A DNA stretch of 64,000 nt from SG8-30 sp963715485. GTDB lineage: Bacteria > Pseudomonadota > Gammaproteobacteria > Steroidobacterales > Steroidobacteraceae. Both the position numbers and the translations under genes were made by a program. Below the pieces are notes generated by a model. The model did no database searches. It saw nothing but the letters and a program-made list of their open reading frames with translations, and was not told where the DNA came from. Location of the stretch: assembly GCA_963715485.1 (NCBI GenBank), contig OY970244.1, forward strand, positions 2,418,001 to 2,482,000, written 5' to 3'. Below are positions 16,971 to 25,084 of this stretch, piece by piece; position 1 is the stretch's first letter; the number at the start of each line of letters is the position of its first letter.

Positions 16971-18743
16971 ATGGCCACCCCAACACCCCGCACCGCCGCC
17001 CCGCAGCACCAACCAAAGATAGTCGCCGACTGGGTTGATACGGTCGCACGACTCACCCGCCCCGACAGGATTCACTGGTGTGATGGTTCCGAGGAGGAAT
17101 ACCAGGGCCTGATCGAGTTGATGCTCGGTACCGGCGACCTGGTGAAGCTGAACGAGGAGACCCATCCCGGGTGTTACCTGCACCGTTCGGATCCCACGGA
17201 CGTCGCCCGGGTCGAACACCTTACCTTCGTGTGTACCCATCACACCCATGACGCCGGCCCAAACAACAACTGGATGGATCCGGTAGACGCAAAGCGGCTC
17301 ATGACCGAGTTGTTCGAGGACTGCATGAAAGGCCGCACGCTGTACGTGGTGCCCTACTGCATGGGACCCATTGACTCGCCCTACTCGCGCTGCGGTGTGG
17401 AAATAACCGACAGCGCCTATGTCGCCGCCAACATGAAGCTGATGACGCGCATGGGCGCGGCCGCGCTGGAGCGCATCGCGCGTGAGGGCAAGTTCGTCAA
17501 GGGATTGCACTCGACCGGCGAACTCGACCCCGACCGGCGCTACATCATGCACTTCCCGGAAGAACTGTCGATCATGAGCTACGGCTCCGGCTACGGCGGC
17601 AATGCACTGCTCGGCAAGAAGTGCCACGCGCTGCGCATTGCCAGCTGGCAGGCACGCGACGAGGGCTGGATGGCCGAACACATGATGCTCGTCGGCGTCG
17701 AGAATCCCCGCGGCGAAACCCATTACATCGCCGCGGCGTTTCCCTCGGCCTGCGGCAAGACCAACCTGGCCATGCTGATACCGCCGGAATCCATGCCCGG
17801 CTGGAAGATCTGGACGGTCGGCGATGACATCGGCTGGCTGCACCCAGGACCGGACGGCCGCCTATACGCTATCAACCCCGAGGCCGGTTACTTCGGCGTG
17901 GTCCCAGGCACCAACGCCCAGACCAATCGCCAAGCCTACGAAATGATCACCCACGACACCATCTTCACCAACGTCGCGGTGACGGCGGACAACCAGCCAT
18001 GGTGGGAGGGCCTGGACGAAGGCACACCGGTGACGGACTGGCGGGGCAGGCCCTATGACCCCAAGAACGGCCCGGCTGCCCATCCGAATTCGCGTTTCAC
18101 CGTATCGGCCAGGCAAAACCCCATCTACTCGAAGATGGCCGATGCCCCGGGCGGCGTGCCGATTTCGGCTATCGTGTTCGGCGGGCGCCGCCGCGAGTTC
18201 ACGCCGCTGGTCTACCAGGCGCGCAACTGGGCGCACGGCGTGCTGGTCGGCGCCTCGGTCGCCTCGGAGACGACCGCCGCCGCCACGGGCAAGGTTGGCA
18301 TCGTGCGCCGTGATCCGATGGCAATGAAGCCTTTCTGCGGCTATAACTTCGGTGACTACTGGGCTCACTGGCTGTCGTTCGCCGGCAAGCTCGAGCAGCC
18401 GCCGAAGATCTTCCACGTCAACTGGTTCCGCCGCGACCCCGATGGCCGGTTCCTGTGGCCTGGATTCGGCGAAAACCTGCGGGTGCTGGAATGGATCATC
18501 GCGCGCTGCGAAGATCGTGGCGAGGCAGTGGAGACACCGATCGGCTACCTGCCGACTGCTACGGCGCTGAATACCACCGGCCTGGATGTCGATGCCGCTA
18601 CCCTCAGGCAGTTACTGACGATGGTGCCGGAGGCCTGGCGCAAGGAAATGGCTGACGTCGAGGAATACATCGACGCGTTCGATGAACGCACGCCACATGA
18701 TCTGAAGGCAGAGCTGGCAGACGTGCGCAGGCGGCTGGGATAG
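16971..18743 (+). CDS. pckG: Phosphoenolpyruvate carboxykinase (GTP)
   Basis: Catalyses oxaloacetate plus GTP to PEP plus GDP and CO2, the first step of gluconeogenesis. The GTP-type enzyme is recognised by the kinase loop FPSACGKTNLAML (about 258-270), the metal-site region TVGDDIGWLHPGPDG, the SPYSRCGVEITDS segment and the GYNFGDYWAHWL motif. Length of 590 residues is typical. AGAGGAAAG precedes the ATG at good spacing. It is a single-gene unit with a hairpin terminator just after it. Use of the GTP rather than the ATP enzyme separates this organism from the enteric group. Confidence 0.97.
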   Translation: MATPTPRTAAPQHQPKIVADWVDTVARLTRPDRIHWCDGSEEEYQGLIELMLGTGDLVKLNEETHPGCYLHRSDPTDVARVEHLTFVCTHHTHDAGPNNNWMDPVDAKRLMTELFEDCMKGRTLYVVPYCMGPIDSPYSRCGVEITDSAYVAANMKLMTRMGAAALERIAREGKFVKGLHSTGELDPDRRYIMHFPEELSIMSYGSGYGGNALLGKKCHALRIASWQARDEGWMAEHMMLVGVENPRGETHYIAAAFPSACGKTNLAMLIPPESMPGWKIWTVGDDIGWLHPGPDGRLYAINPEAGYFGVVPGTNAQTNRQAYEMITHDTIFTNVAVTADNQPWWEGLDEGTPVTDWRGRPYDPKNGPAAHPNSRFTVSARQNPIYSKMADAPGGVPISAIVFGGRRREFTPLVYQARNWAHGVLVGASVASETTAAATGKVGIVRRDPMAMKPFCGYNFGDYWAHWLSFAGKLEQPPKIFHVNWFRRDPDGRFLWPGFGENLRVLEWIIARCEDRGEAVETPIGYLPTATALNTTGLDVDAATLRQLLTMVPEAWRKEMADVEEYIDAFDERTPHDLKAELADVRRRLG

Positions 18744-18755
18744 GCGCGGCGCGAT

Positions 18756-18774
18756 TGTCACCGACCGGGTGACA
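18756..18774. terminator. Bidirectional terminator hairpin between pckG and the cyclase gene
   Basis: TGTCACC, five-base loop, GGTGACA: a seven-base-pair stem between two convergent genes whose stops are 41 bases apart. There is no clear T-run on either strand, so termination strength is uncertain. Confidence 0.5.
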
Positions 18775-18783
18775 GTGGCGTTC

Positions 18784-19686
18784 TCATTCCTCGCAGAAGT
18801 ACTCGATGGTATGCACCGAGTCCGGCTCAGGCGGCTGCCCGAAGCCGATCATGCCGCTGCCCTTGAGCGACATCGAATCGCGCCGCACGAACGACTCCTC
18901 ACCTTTTGAGTTCCGGACGAACGAACCGTTGGTGCTCTGGTCCACCAGCACGAATCGGTTCTTGCCCGCCTCCACCCGGGCATGCAGGCGCGATACCAGG
19001 TTACCGCGAACCACCAGTCCGTTGTCGTCGCCACGGCCGATCGCCAGCGTCGCCCGCTGCCGGTCATCCAGTACGACGTCGCGATCACGGTAGCGCAGCC
19101 GGATCCGGAATGGCTGGTGTTGCTCGGTAATGGTCGCGATAGCTGGCAGCATGCTGGTAGCGTCCTCGCCCTGCCACAGCACCTCGAAAACTCCCACCTC
19201 TCCGTGCTGGCCGCGCGGTACCGACACGTCCACCTGCCTCGATACGCCCTGCCATTCCGAAGCGAGGCGCCGATAGATTGACTCGGTGACAATGATCTGG
19301 CCGGCCTTGGCCTGGCTGGTCATGCGATTGGCGGTGTGTACTGCTGCACCGAACACGTCGCGTGGCTCGATGACGGCCGGTCCAAAATGAGCACCGATGC
19401 GGACTGCGATCTGCTGTCCGTCGACCACCAGGCCGGGGTGGGCGTGGATCTCGGTCTGAATCTGCACTGCAGCGTCGAGGGCGTTGTCGCAGTCCTCGAA
19501 GGTCGCCATGATCTCGTCGCCCATGGTCTTGACGACCTTGCCGCCGTGCTGCTCGGTGGCCCGGCGCATGACGCCGACACAGATCGCGACCAGGTCGCGC
19601 GCGGACTCGTCGCCGAAGGTCTCGAACAACCGGGTGCTGCCGACGACGTCGGCAAACAGGATGACGAGTTCCGTGTCCTTGCCCAT
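18784..19686 (-). CDS. Class III nucleotidyl cyclase domain fused to an FHA domain
   Basis: The N-terminal 165 residues form a soluble adenylate/guanylate cyclase catalytic domain: LFADVVGSTRLFE and KTMGDEIMATF supply the two metal-binding aspartates, with the lysine in GGKVVK. In GAAVHTANRM the usual asparagine of the catalytic VN-x-AAR motif is replaced by His, while the arginine is kept. Residues about 195-285 form an FHA domain (AIGRGDDNGLVVRGNLVSRLHARVE, then LVDQSTNGSFVRN) that binds phosphothreonine. No membrane segment. The protein probably links Ser/Thr phosphorylation to cyclic nucleotide output; activity is uncertain given the altered residue. It converges on pckG. Confidence 0.85.
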   Translation of the reverse strand: MGKDTELVILFADVVGSTRLFETFGDESARDLVAICVGVMRRATEQHGGKVVKTMGDEIMATFEDCDNALDAAVQIQTEIHAHPGLVVDGQQIAVRIGAHFGPAVIEPRDVFGAAVHTANRMTSQAKAGQIIVTESIYRRLASEWQGVSRQVDVSVPRGQHGEVGVFEVLWQGEDATSMLPAIATITEQHQPFRIRLRYRDRDVVLDDRQRATLAIGRGDDNGLVVRGNLVSRLHARVEAGKNRFVLVDQSTNGSFVRNSKGEESFVRRDSMSLKGSGMIGFGQPPEPDSVHTIEYFCEE

Positions 19687-19886
19687 GGGTGGCCCGACCG
19701 CCTCCTGCGCGCTGCCCGACGACGAAATCCTGGCCCCGCCTTTACAGCTTGATGGGGGGAGGTTGAGGTGTCACCAGTATAGCAAGCGCCGGGACCGAGC
19801 CTATTCGGATCAGCAGCTACCTGCCACGGGGTATTGCGAAGCCGGCCCGTCGCTTAGACTGCGCCCCAGGCGCGAAGGAAACCATC

Positions 19887-21320
19887 ATGCCCCGGATACT
19901 TGCCGCCATGACCTGTCTTGCCCTGCTGCCGGCTGTCGCGCTCGCGGACGGCCCCTTCACCGAGGCCGACATCGCCGCCGCCGGGCGCCTTCGCGATGCG
20001 GCACTGACCGACAACGGGGCCTATGACATCGTAGCGTCGCTGACGACCGAGGTCGGCCCGCGTCTGCCGGGATCTGCCGGGGACAAGAGGGCCGTCGTCT
20101 GGGCCCAGCGAATGCTCGTCGAGCTTGGGCTGTCAAACGTTCGCCTGCAGCCGGTGATGGTCCCGCACTGGGAGCGCGGCAGCATCGAAGCGCAGGTTAC
20201 CGCCCCGTATCCGCAGAAATTGGTGGCAACGGCGCTGGGCGGCAGCATTGGTACGGACGAAGCCGGCATCGAGGCCGAGGTGGTTCGCTTCGACAACATC
20301 GCGGAATTGCGCGCCGCGGCAAGGGAACAGGTTGCCGGCAGGATCGTCTATCTGGGGCAGCGAACCGAACGAAGCACCACTTCCGCGGGATACCTCGGAA
20401 CCGTATACAACCGCGTGTCGGGGCCGAGCATCGCGGCCGGGCTCGACGCCAGGGCACTGGTGATCCGCTCCGTGGGCACCAGCAACGACCGGATCGCGCA
20501 CACAGGCGCGCTGTCCTACGACAACGAAGCGCCAAGGATCCCTGCGGCGGCGCTATCCAATCCCGACGCCGACCTGATGGAGCGAATGCTCGCGACGGGC
20601 AAGCCGGTGCGTCTTTTCCTGAAGATGGGCGCGCGCGACCTCCCCTACGAGCAGTCGGCAAACGTAATCGCCGAGGTTCCCGGCACCGACCTCGAGGAAG
20701 AGGTCGTCCTCATCGGCGCACACCTCGATTCCTGGGATCTCGGGACCGGGGCGATAGATGATGGCACAGGGGTCGCGATAGCGGCTGAGACCGCGGCGCT
20801 GATCGCACGCTCCGGCGTGAAGACACGCAGGACCATTCGCGTCGTGCTGTTCGCGAGCGAGGAGTACGTCATCGCCGGCGGCGCCGCCTACGCACGACTT
20901 CCTGAAGACGAGATAGGCCGGCACGTGGTGGCCCTTGAGGCGGATGCAGGAGCCGATCACGTGCTGGCACTCGACTCGCGCGTTCCTGAAGACAAGCTCG
21001 GCGTGGTAGAACGCATCGCCGAAGTCCTGGCGCCGCTACGGATCGGGCTGGGGAAAAACGAATCCTACGGCGGTGCCGACATCTCCGGCATCATGGCCGG
21101 GGGCGTGCCCGCACTCGGCCTGCGGCAGGACTGGACGAACTATCTGGACGCCCACCACTCGTCCAACGACAACCTCGACAAGGTCGACCGAATTCGTCTC
21201 GACCAGGTCGTTGCGGCCTATGTGGCGACCGTCTACCTCGCCGCACAGGCCGAGGGTGGCTTCGGCCGGATCAACCCGCCGGAGCGGACGAAGCCATCGA
21301 CCTCCGGAACCAGACAATGA
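19887..21320 (+). CDS. Secreted M28-family zinc peptidase with PA-type insert
   Basis: A signal peptide (MPRILAAMTCLALLPAVALA) precedes a 477-residue exported hydrolase. The middle (about 120-235) looks like a protease-associated domain. The C-terminal half carries the M28 metal ligands and catalytic acids: H and D in LIGAHLDSWD, D in AIDDGTG, the EE pair in FASEEYV, D in LEADAGADH, and H in DAHHSSND. Family members are aminopeptidases or carboxypeptidases acting on peptides outside the cytoplasm. GAAGGAA upstream of the ATG is a fair ribosome site. It appears to be a single gene. Substrate not predictable. Confidence 0.88.
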   Translation: MPRILAAMTCLALLPAVALADGPFTEADIAAAGRLRDAALTDNGAYDIVASLTTEVGPRLPGSAGDKRAVVWAQRMLVELGLSNVRLQPVMVPHWERGSIEAQVTAPYPQKLVATALGGSIGTDEAGIEAEVVRFDNIAELRAAAREQVAGRIVYLGQRTERSTTSAGYLGTVYNRVSGPSIAAGLDARALVIRSVGTSNDRIAHTGALSYDNEAPRIPAAALSNPDADLMERMLATGKPVRLFLKMGARDLPYEQSANVIAEVPGTDLEEEVVLIGAHLDSWDLGTGAIDDGTGVAIAAETAALIARSGVKTRRTIRVVLFASEEYVIAGGAAYARLPEDEIGRHVVALEADAGADHVLALDSRVPEDKLGVVERIAEVLAPLRIGLGKNESYGGADISGIMAGGVPALGLRQDWTNYLDAHHSSNDNLDKVDRIRLDQVVAAYVATVYLAAQAEGGFGRINPPERTKPSTSGTRQ

Positions 21321-21337
21321 GCACCTGCCGGCGCCAC

Positions 21338-22870
21338 TTACTGAACAGTCTTGGACCCGACGCTGGAGTAATCGCTCTCCGCGCCTGAAGCATCAAATGC
21401 CGTCATCACGAAGTACCAAGTGCCCTGAGCAAGGTTTTCGACGACATAGGACGTTAGCCCGGCGTTATCCAGGGTGACCCGGTTCGAATAGCTGTCCGGC
21501 GAGTTGCCGTACAGGATGCGGTAACCGGCCAGGTCGACAAGCGGCGTGCCGTCGGTTCGTTGCGTCGGCGGCTGCCACGACAAGGTGGCGCTGCCCTTCG
21601 ACGCCTGTTCGACGGCAATCGAGAACGCCGGCAGGGCTGCCGACGACGTTCCATCGCTGACGCTGACCCGGACGTTGGAATACGTGCCCGTGCTGCCGGA
21701 ACCCGGCGTGCCGCCCAGCTCGCCGGTCGACTTGTTGAAGGTGGCCCAGGCAGGCTTGTTGGAGACGCTGAAGGTCAGCGGGTCTCCGTCAGCATCTGAC
21801 GCGCCTGGAATGAACTTGTAGGGCTGGCCCACCGTCACCGCCAAGGCTGGTGTGCCCGTGATGCTGGGTGGGCGGTTCGCAGTGCTGACGACGATACCGA
21901 AGGTCGGCAGTGTCGAAGTCACCTTGCCGTCGCTGACGCCGATGACTATGTCGACATACTCGCCACTCGTGCCTTCGGCAGGTGTGCCCGCCAACTGCCC
22001 GGTACCGGTACTGAACGTTGCCCAGGTCGGCCTGTTGCTGATGCTGAATGTCAGCGAATCACTATCCGGGTCCGTGGCGATAGGCTTGAACGAGTAGGGC
22101 TGCCCGGCTACAACTGATCCCGCCGGGGTTCCGGAGATGGATGGAGCACGGTTACCCGTCTCAACGACGATGGCAAACGGACCGAGCGAGGCACTCTCGA
22201 CTCCATCGGTCGCTGTAATCGTGATATCTGCGTACGTGCCGAGCTGGGTGTCCGACGGAGTTCCGGCGAGCTCACCCGTCGAGGTGTTGAAGGAGGCCCA
22301 GACGGGACGGTTCCTGATACCGAAGCTGAGCTTCTGTCCGTCCGGGTCAAACGCGATCGGCACGAAGCCGTATTTCTGTCCGCTTGCGGCCTTGCCTGGA
22401 GGGGTACCGCTCAGCACCGGTGTCGCGTTGTCATAGACCGTAATGCTGAAGGTCGCCAGCGAGGTCGTATAGGTGCCGTCGCTGACCGAGATACGTATTC
22501 CGGGATAGCTGCCAGCCGAGCCGGCCGGCGCCTTGCCCGATAGCGTGCCGTCGGATGCATTGAAGCTCGACCAGTCCGGCTGGCCGGTTATCGAGAACCT
22601 CAGGCTGTCGCAGTTGGCGTCGGCAGCGCTAGGCGTGAACTGATAAGTCTCGCCCTCGGTCAGCGAGAAGGTGGGCAGCCCGTCGATCGTCGGCGCAACC
22701 GGCGTCTTGCTGCACTTGCCGCCGAATACATTTCCCTTGATGACGCCCCAGGAGTTGCCCTTGCTGTTGTTCTTGCCGGCAACAGCCGGCGTCGCCAACA
22801 ACATTGCAGCCAGCACAACCGATAATACGCGGCAGCAATGCGACCAAACGGAGCGATGGATCGAGATCAT
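21338..22870 (-). CDS. Secreted protein with four Ig-like repeats and a fibronectin III domain, behind tandem GEMM riboswitches
   Basis: 510 residues. A signal peptide ends near LLATPAVAG. Then come four repeats of about 90 residues (near 58, 147, 238 and 329), each with a proline-rich start, a Y-F-P-A-D-D-L-FS core and a W-F-T-G-L-GTP-G-Y motif, typical of putative Ig/cadherin-like (He_PIG) domains. A C-terminal FN3 domain follows (ATLSWQPPT to the end). This is an adhesin- or matrix-like architecture with no catalytic motif and no sorting signal that I recognise. The ATG follows directly on the proximal riboswitch, whose 3' strand includes the AGGG that would be the ribosome site. The protein is paralogous to 42819-43487. 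Confidence 0.8.
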   Translation of the reverse strand: MISIHRSVWSHCCRVLSVVLAAMLLATPAVAGKNNSKGNSWGVIKGNVFGGKCSKTPVAPTIDGLPTFSLTEGETYQFTPSAADANCDSLRFSITGQPDWSSFNASDGTLSGKAPAGSAGSYPGIRISVSDGTYTTSLATFSITVYDNATPVLSGTPPGKAASGQKYGFVPIAFDPDGQKLSFGIRNRPVWASFNTSTGELAGTPSDTQLGTYADITITATDGVESASLGPFAIVVETGNRAPSISGTPAGSVVAGQPYSFKPIATDPDSDSLTFSISNRPTWATFSTGTGQLAGTPAEGTSGEYVDIVIGVSDGKVTSTLPTFGIVVSTANRPPSITGTPALAVTVGQPYKFIPGASDADGDPLTFSVSNKPAWATFNKSTGELGGTPGSGSTGTYSNVRVSVSDGTSSAALPAFSIAVEQASKGSATLSWQPPTQRTDGTPLVDLAGYRILYGNSPDSYSNRVTLDNAGLTSYVVENLAQGTWYFVMTAFDASGAESDYSSVGSKTVQ

Positions 22871-22944
22871 TTGGCAACCCTGCTTTCTCGCACTGCGAGA
22901 CCAGTGGCTTTGCGTCCCCGCCTCGCGACGGGTTTGCCTTTTTC
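22871..22944 (-). ncRNA. Cyclic-di-GMP-I (GEMM) riboswitch, proximal copy, partly degenerate
   Basis: Read on the minus strand the leader has GGCAAACCC, a stem capped by the GNRA loop GCGA, the conserved GGGGACGCAAAGCC core and a closing GGGTTGCC, ending one base before the ATG of the Ig-repeat gene. The usual CTAA receptor segment is replaced by a CTCGC/GCGAG stem, so tetraloop docking may be weakened. Because the 3' strand supplies the AGGG before the start codon, control would be at translation initiation. Confidence 0.75.
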
Positions 22945-23065
22945 AAATCACTCCCGGACATTTCGCACGCAACGTGCACCGGAAGCACATGGCTGCCAGC
23001 GGGAAATCCTGCGGTTCAAGACAAGGGATGCTCAGAATGGCGAGGGACAGAACGTCCATCTACCG

Positions 23066-23150
23066 AACTGGCAACCCCGCTGTCGTGGGCCCTGAAGGCC
23101 GTTAGACCGGAGGCTTTGCGTCCCCGCCTTTCGACGGGTTTGCCGCTGCA
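23066..23150 (-). ncRNA. Cyclic-di-GMP-I (GEMM) riboswitch, distal copy
   Basis: Minus strand: GCGGCAAACCCG, GAAA tetraloop, GGCGGGGACGCAAAGCC, then TCCGGTCTAACGG with the CTAA receptor, a GGCC hairpin, and the closing AGCGGGGTTGCC. This follows the Vc2-type class-I aptamer consensus segment by segment, with the GG before CAAACC that favours c-di-GMP over the cGAMP variant. It sits 121 bases upstream of the second copy in the same leader, and 99 bases below the dusA stop. Confidence 0.9.
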
Positions 23151-23249
23151 GTCCGCGCCACTCTATGTGAAATCGCAGCCTTCCGGCAAGACTGGAAACT
23201 GCCAAACGGTGATGCGTTTCACACAAGAAACGGGGCGGGCCCTTTCCTG

Positions 23250-24272
23250 CTAGCCGTTCAGGGCGCGCAGCGCCTCCGATAGCAGCGCCGGGGATGTCGC
23301 CCCGCGGTTCACACCCTCGCTGAGCGTGCGCCGCCAGTTGCGCGCACCTGCGCGGCCGTTGAACATTCCGAGCATGTGCCTGGTGATGGCACGCAGCGGA
23401 ACACCTTGAGCGATCTGCCGGGATGCGTAATCCTGCATCCGTGCGACAACCTCGGCTGGATCCGGCGCGTGAAAATCGTCGTCGTACGCCACCCGGTGCA
23501 GCGCTGAGAGCACATAGGGATTGTGGTAGGCCTCGCGTCCAAGCATTACGCCGTCAACGTGCTGCCACTGATCCACTACCTGTGGCACGGTCCTCAGTCC
23601 GCCATTCACCACGATCGTCAGCTGTGGGTAATCGAGCTTGACCTGCCATGCCCGCTCATAGTTGAGTGGCGGGACCTCGCGGTTCTGCTTCGGTGACAAG
23701 CCTCGCAGAACTGCCTTGCGTGCGTGAATGACGAATACCCCGCATCCGGCGGCCGCGACTTCATCGATGAATTCCCGCAAGAAGCCGTAATCATCCCGTT
23801 CGTCGATCCCGATCCGGGTCTTCACCGTCACGGGTACCCCTACCGATGCGCGCATGGCGCGCACACAGTCGGCTACCAGCCTGGGCCTGGCCATCAGGCA
23901 GGCTCCGAACGTCGCATTCTGCACCCGGTCGCTGGGGCAGCCGACGTTCAGGTTGACCTCGCGGTAACCGAACTGCTCGCCGATCGATGCCGCCTCCGCC
24001 AGCATGGCCGGATCCGATCCACCCAGCTGCAGCGCCACTGGATGCTCCGCCGGATCGAATCCGAGCAGGTGATCCCGATCGCCGCGCAGGATCGCGTTCG
24101 CCACGATCATCTCCGTGTAGAGCAGGACCCGCGGCGAAAACAGGCGCAGGAAAAACCGGCAGTGCCGATCAGTCCAGTCCATCATCGGCGCCACCGACAG
24201 TCGCCGGTCCAAAGGCACGACCGGATCGCTGCCGGGCTTGCTGCCGAAGGCAGGTTGCGACTCCGGTTTCAT
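23250..24272 (-). CDS. dusA: tRNA-dihydrouridine(20/20a) synthase DusA
   Basis: FMN enzyme reducing U20/U20a in the tRNA D-loop. The protein shows RLSVAPMMDWTDRHCRFF at the FMN-site N-terminus, NVGCPSDRVQNATFGACLM containing the catalytic cysteine in GCPS, HARKAVLRGLSPKQNREVPPL (phosphate site) and NGGLRT/DGVMLGREAYHNP. The start MKPESQPAFGSK, one base after the upstream gene stop, gives 340 residues. An ATG at 24338 lies inside the neighbour. It is in the same direction as the amidohydrolase and probably co-transcribed. The Ig-gene riboswitch leader begins about 100 bases below its stop. Confidence 0.95.
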   Translation of the reverse strand: MKPESQPAFGSKPGSDPVVPLDRRLSVAPMMDWTDRHCRFFLRLFSPRVLLYTEMIVANAILRGDRDHLLGFDPAEHPVALQLGGSDPAMLAEAASIGEQFGYREVNLNVGCPSDRVQNATFGACLMARPRLVADCVRAMRASVGVPVTVKTRIGIDERDDYGFLREFIDEVAAAGCGVFVIHARKAVLRGLSPKQNREVPPLNYERAWQVKLDYPQLTIVVNGGLRTVPQVVDQWQHVDGVMLGREAYHNPYVLSALHRVAYDDDFHAPDPAEVVARMQDYASRQIAQGVPLRAITRHMLGMFNGRAGARNWRRTLSEGVNRGATSPALLSEALRALNG

Positions 24273-24273
24273 G

Positions 24274-25059
24274 TCAGCTACGGTTTGCGCCGCGCGGCAG
24301 CGGCCTGGTCTCCAGGCCTGGATCCGCCAGCGCCACACGCACGGCCTGATCCAGCAGGCCCACCCAGTAGCGGATCCCGCCCGGCGTCGCCAGCAGGTCC
24401 TGCCTCACCTCGAAGCCCAGGTACGCCAGACCCCTCACCGCAGCGTGCGCATGCAGCGTGTAGTCGGTCGGGTGGCGACCCGAGTAAGGCTCGTTGTCGC
24501 CGACATGCAGGCCATTCACCCGGCGAAGGGATTCGATTACTGGCTTCGGCATGCGTTCGTCCTTGTCCCAAAGTACGCCCACGTGCCAGGGCCTGGCGAC
24601 CTCACCCATCAGCGGCGTGAAGCTGTGTACGGAGACAAACGCCGGCACCACTCCTCGCGCCAGCATGGTATCGAGCTGCGTATCGATGGCGGCATGGTAC
24701 GGCGCATGGATGTGTCGGATGCGCCACTCGCGGTCCTCCGCCGTGATGCCGATATTTCCGGGAATTGCGATGCGGTCGCTCTCAACCGGAATGGCCGAAG
24801 GATGGTCGAGACGACGATTGCAATCCACCACGAGGCGCGACCAGCGGCAGAGGATGGCCGGCGCGTCGAGTGCTGCCGAGAGTCCCCGGGTCAGTTCCGC
24901 GGCGCCAATGTCCCAGGCGATGTGCTCGAATGTATCCGGCTCGGGCACTCCCAGCGTCCCCAGGTGCTCCGGAAAGACCCGGCTGGCGTGGTCGCAGACC
25001 AGCAGCACCGGAGTCGAGCCGTCGGGATTCAGGAGTTCGAAAGCGGAAGCGGCAGACAT
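24274..25059 (-). CDS. N-formylglutamate amidohydrolase family protein
   Basis: 261-residue cytosolic hydrolase of the FGase (PF05013) family, related to HutG, which releases formate from N-formyl-L-glutamate. Typical motifs: LLVCDHASRVFPEHLG near residue 20, HIAWDIGA, CRWSRLVVDCNR with the family arginines, SVHSFTP and NEPYSGRHPTDYTLHAHA. No histidine-degradation genes are nearby, so the substrate may be another N-acyl amino acid. It is followed immediately by dusA and preceded by the GGDEF/EAL gene in the same direction, a plausible three-gene transcription unit. Confidence 0.85.
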   Translation of the reverse strand: MSAASAFELLNPDGSTPVLLVCDHASRVFPEHLGTLGVPEPDTFEHIAWDIGAAELTRGLSAALDAPAILCRWSRLVVDCNRRLDHPSAIPVESDRIAIPGNIGITAEDREWRIRHIHAPYHAAIDTQLDTMLARGVVPAFVSVHSFTPLMGEVARPWHVGVLWDKDERMPKPVIESLRRVNGLHVGDNEPYSGRHPTDYTLHAHAAVRGLAYLGFEVRQDLLATPGGIRYWVGLLDQAVRVALADPGLETRPLPRGANRS

Positions 25060-25084
25060 TGCGGTGCCATTTTACGGCACCTGT

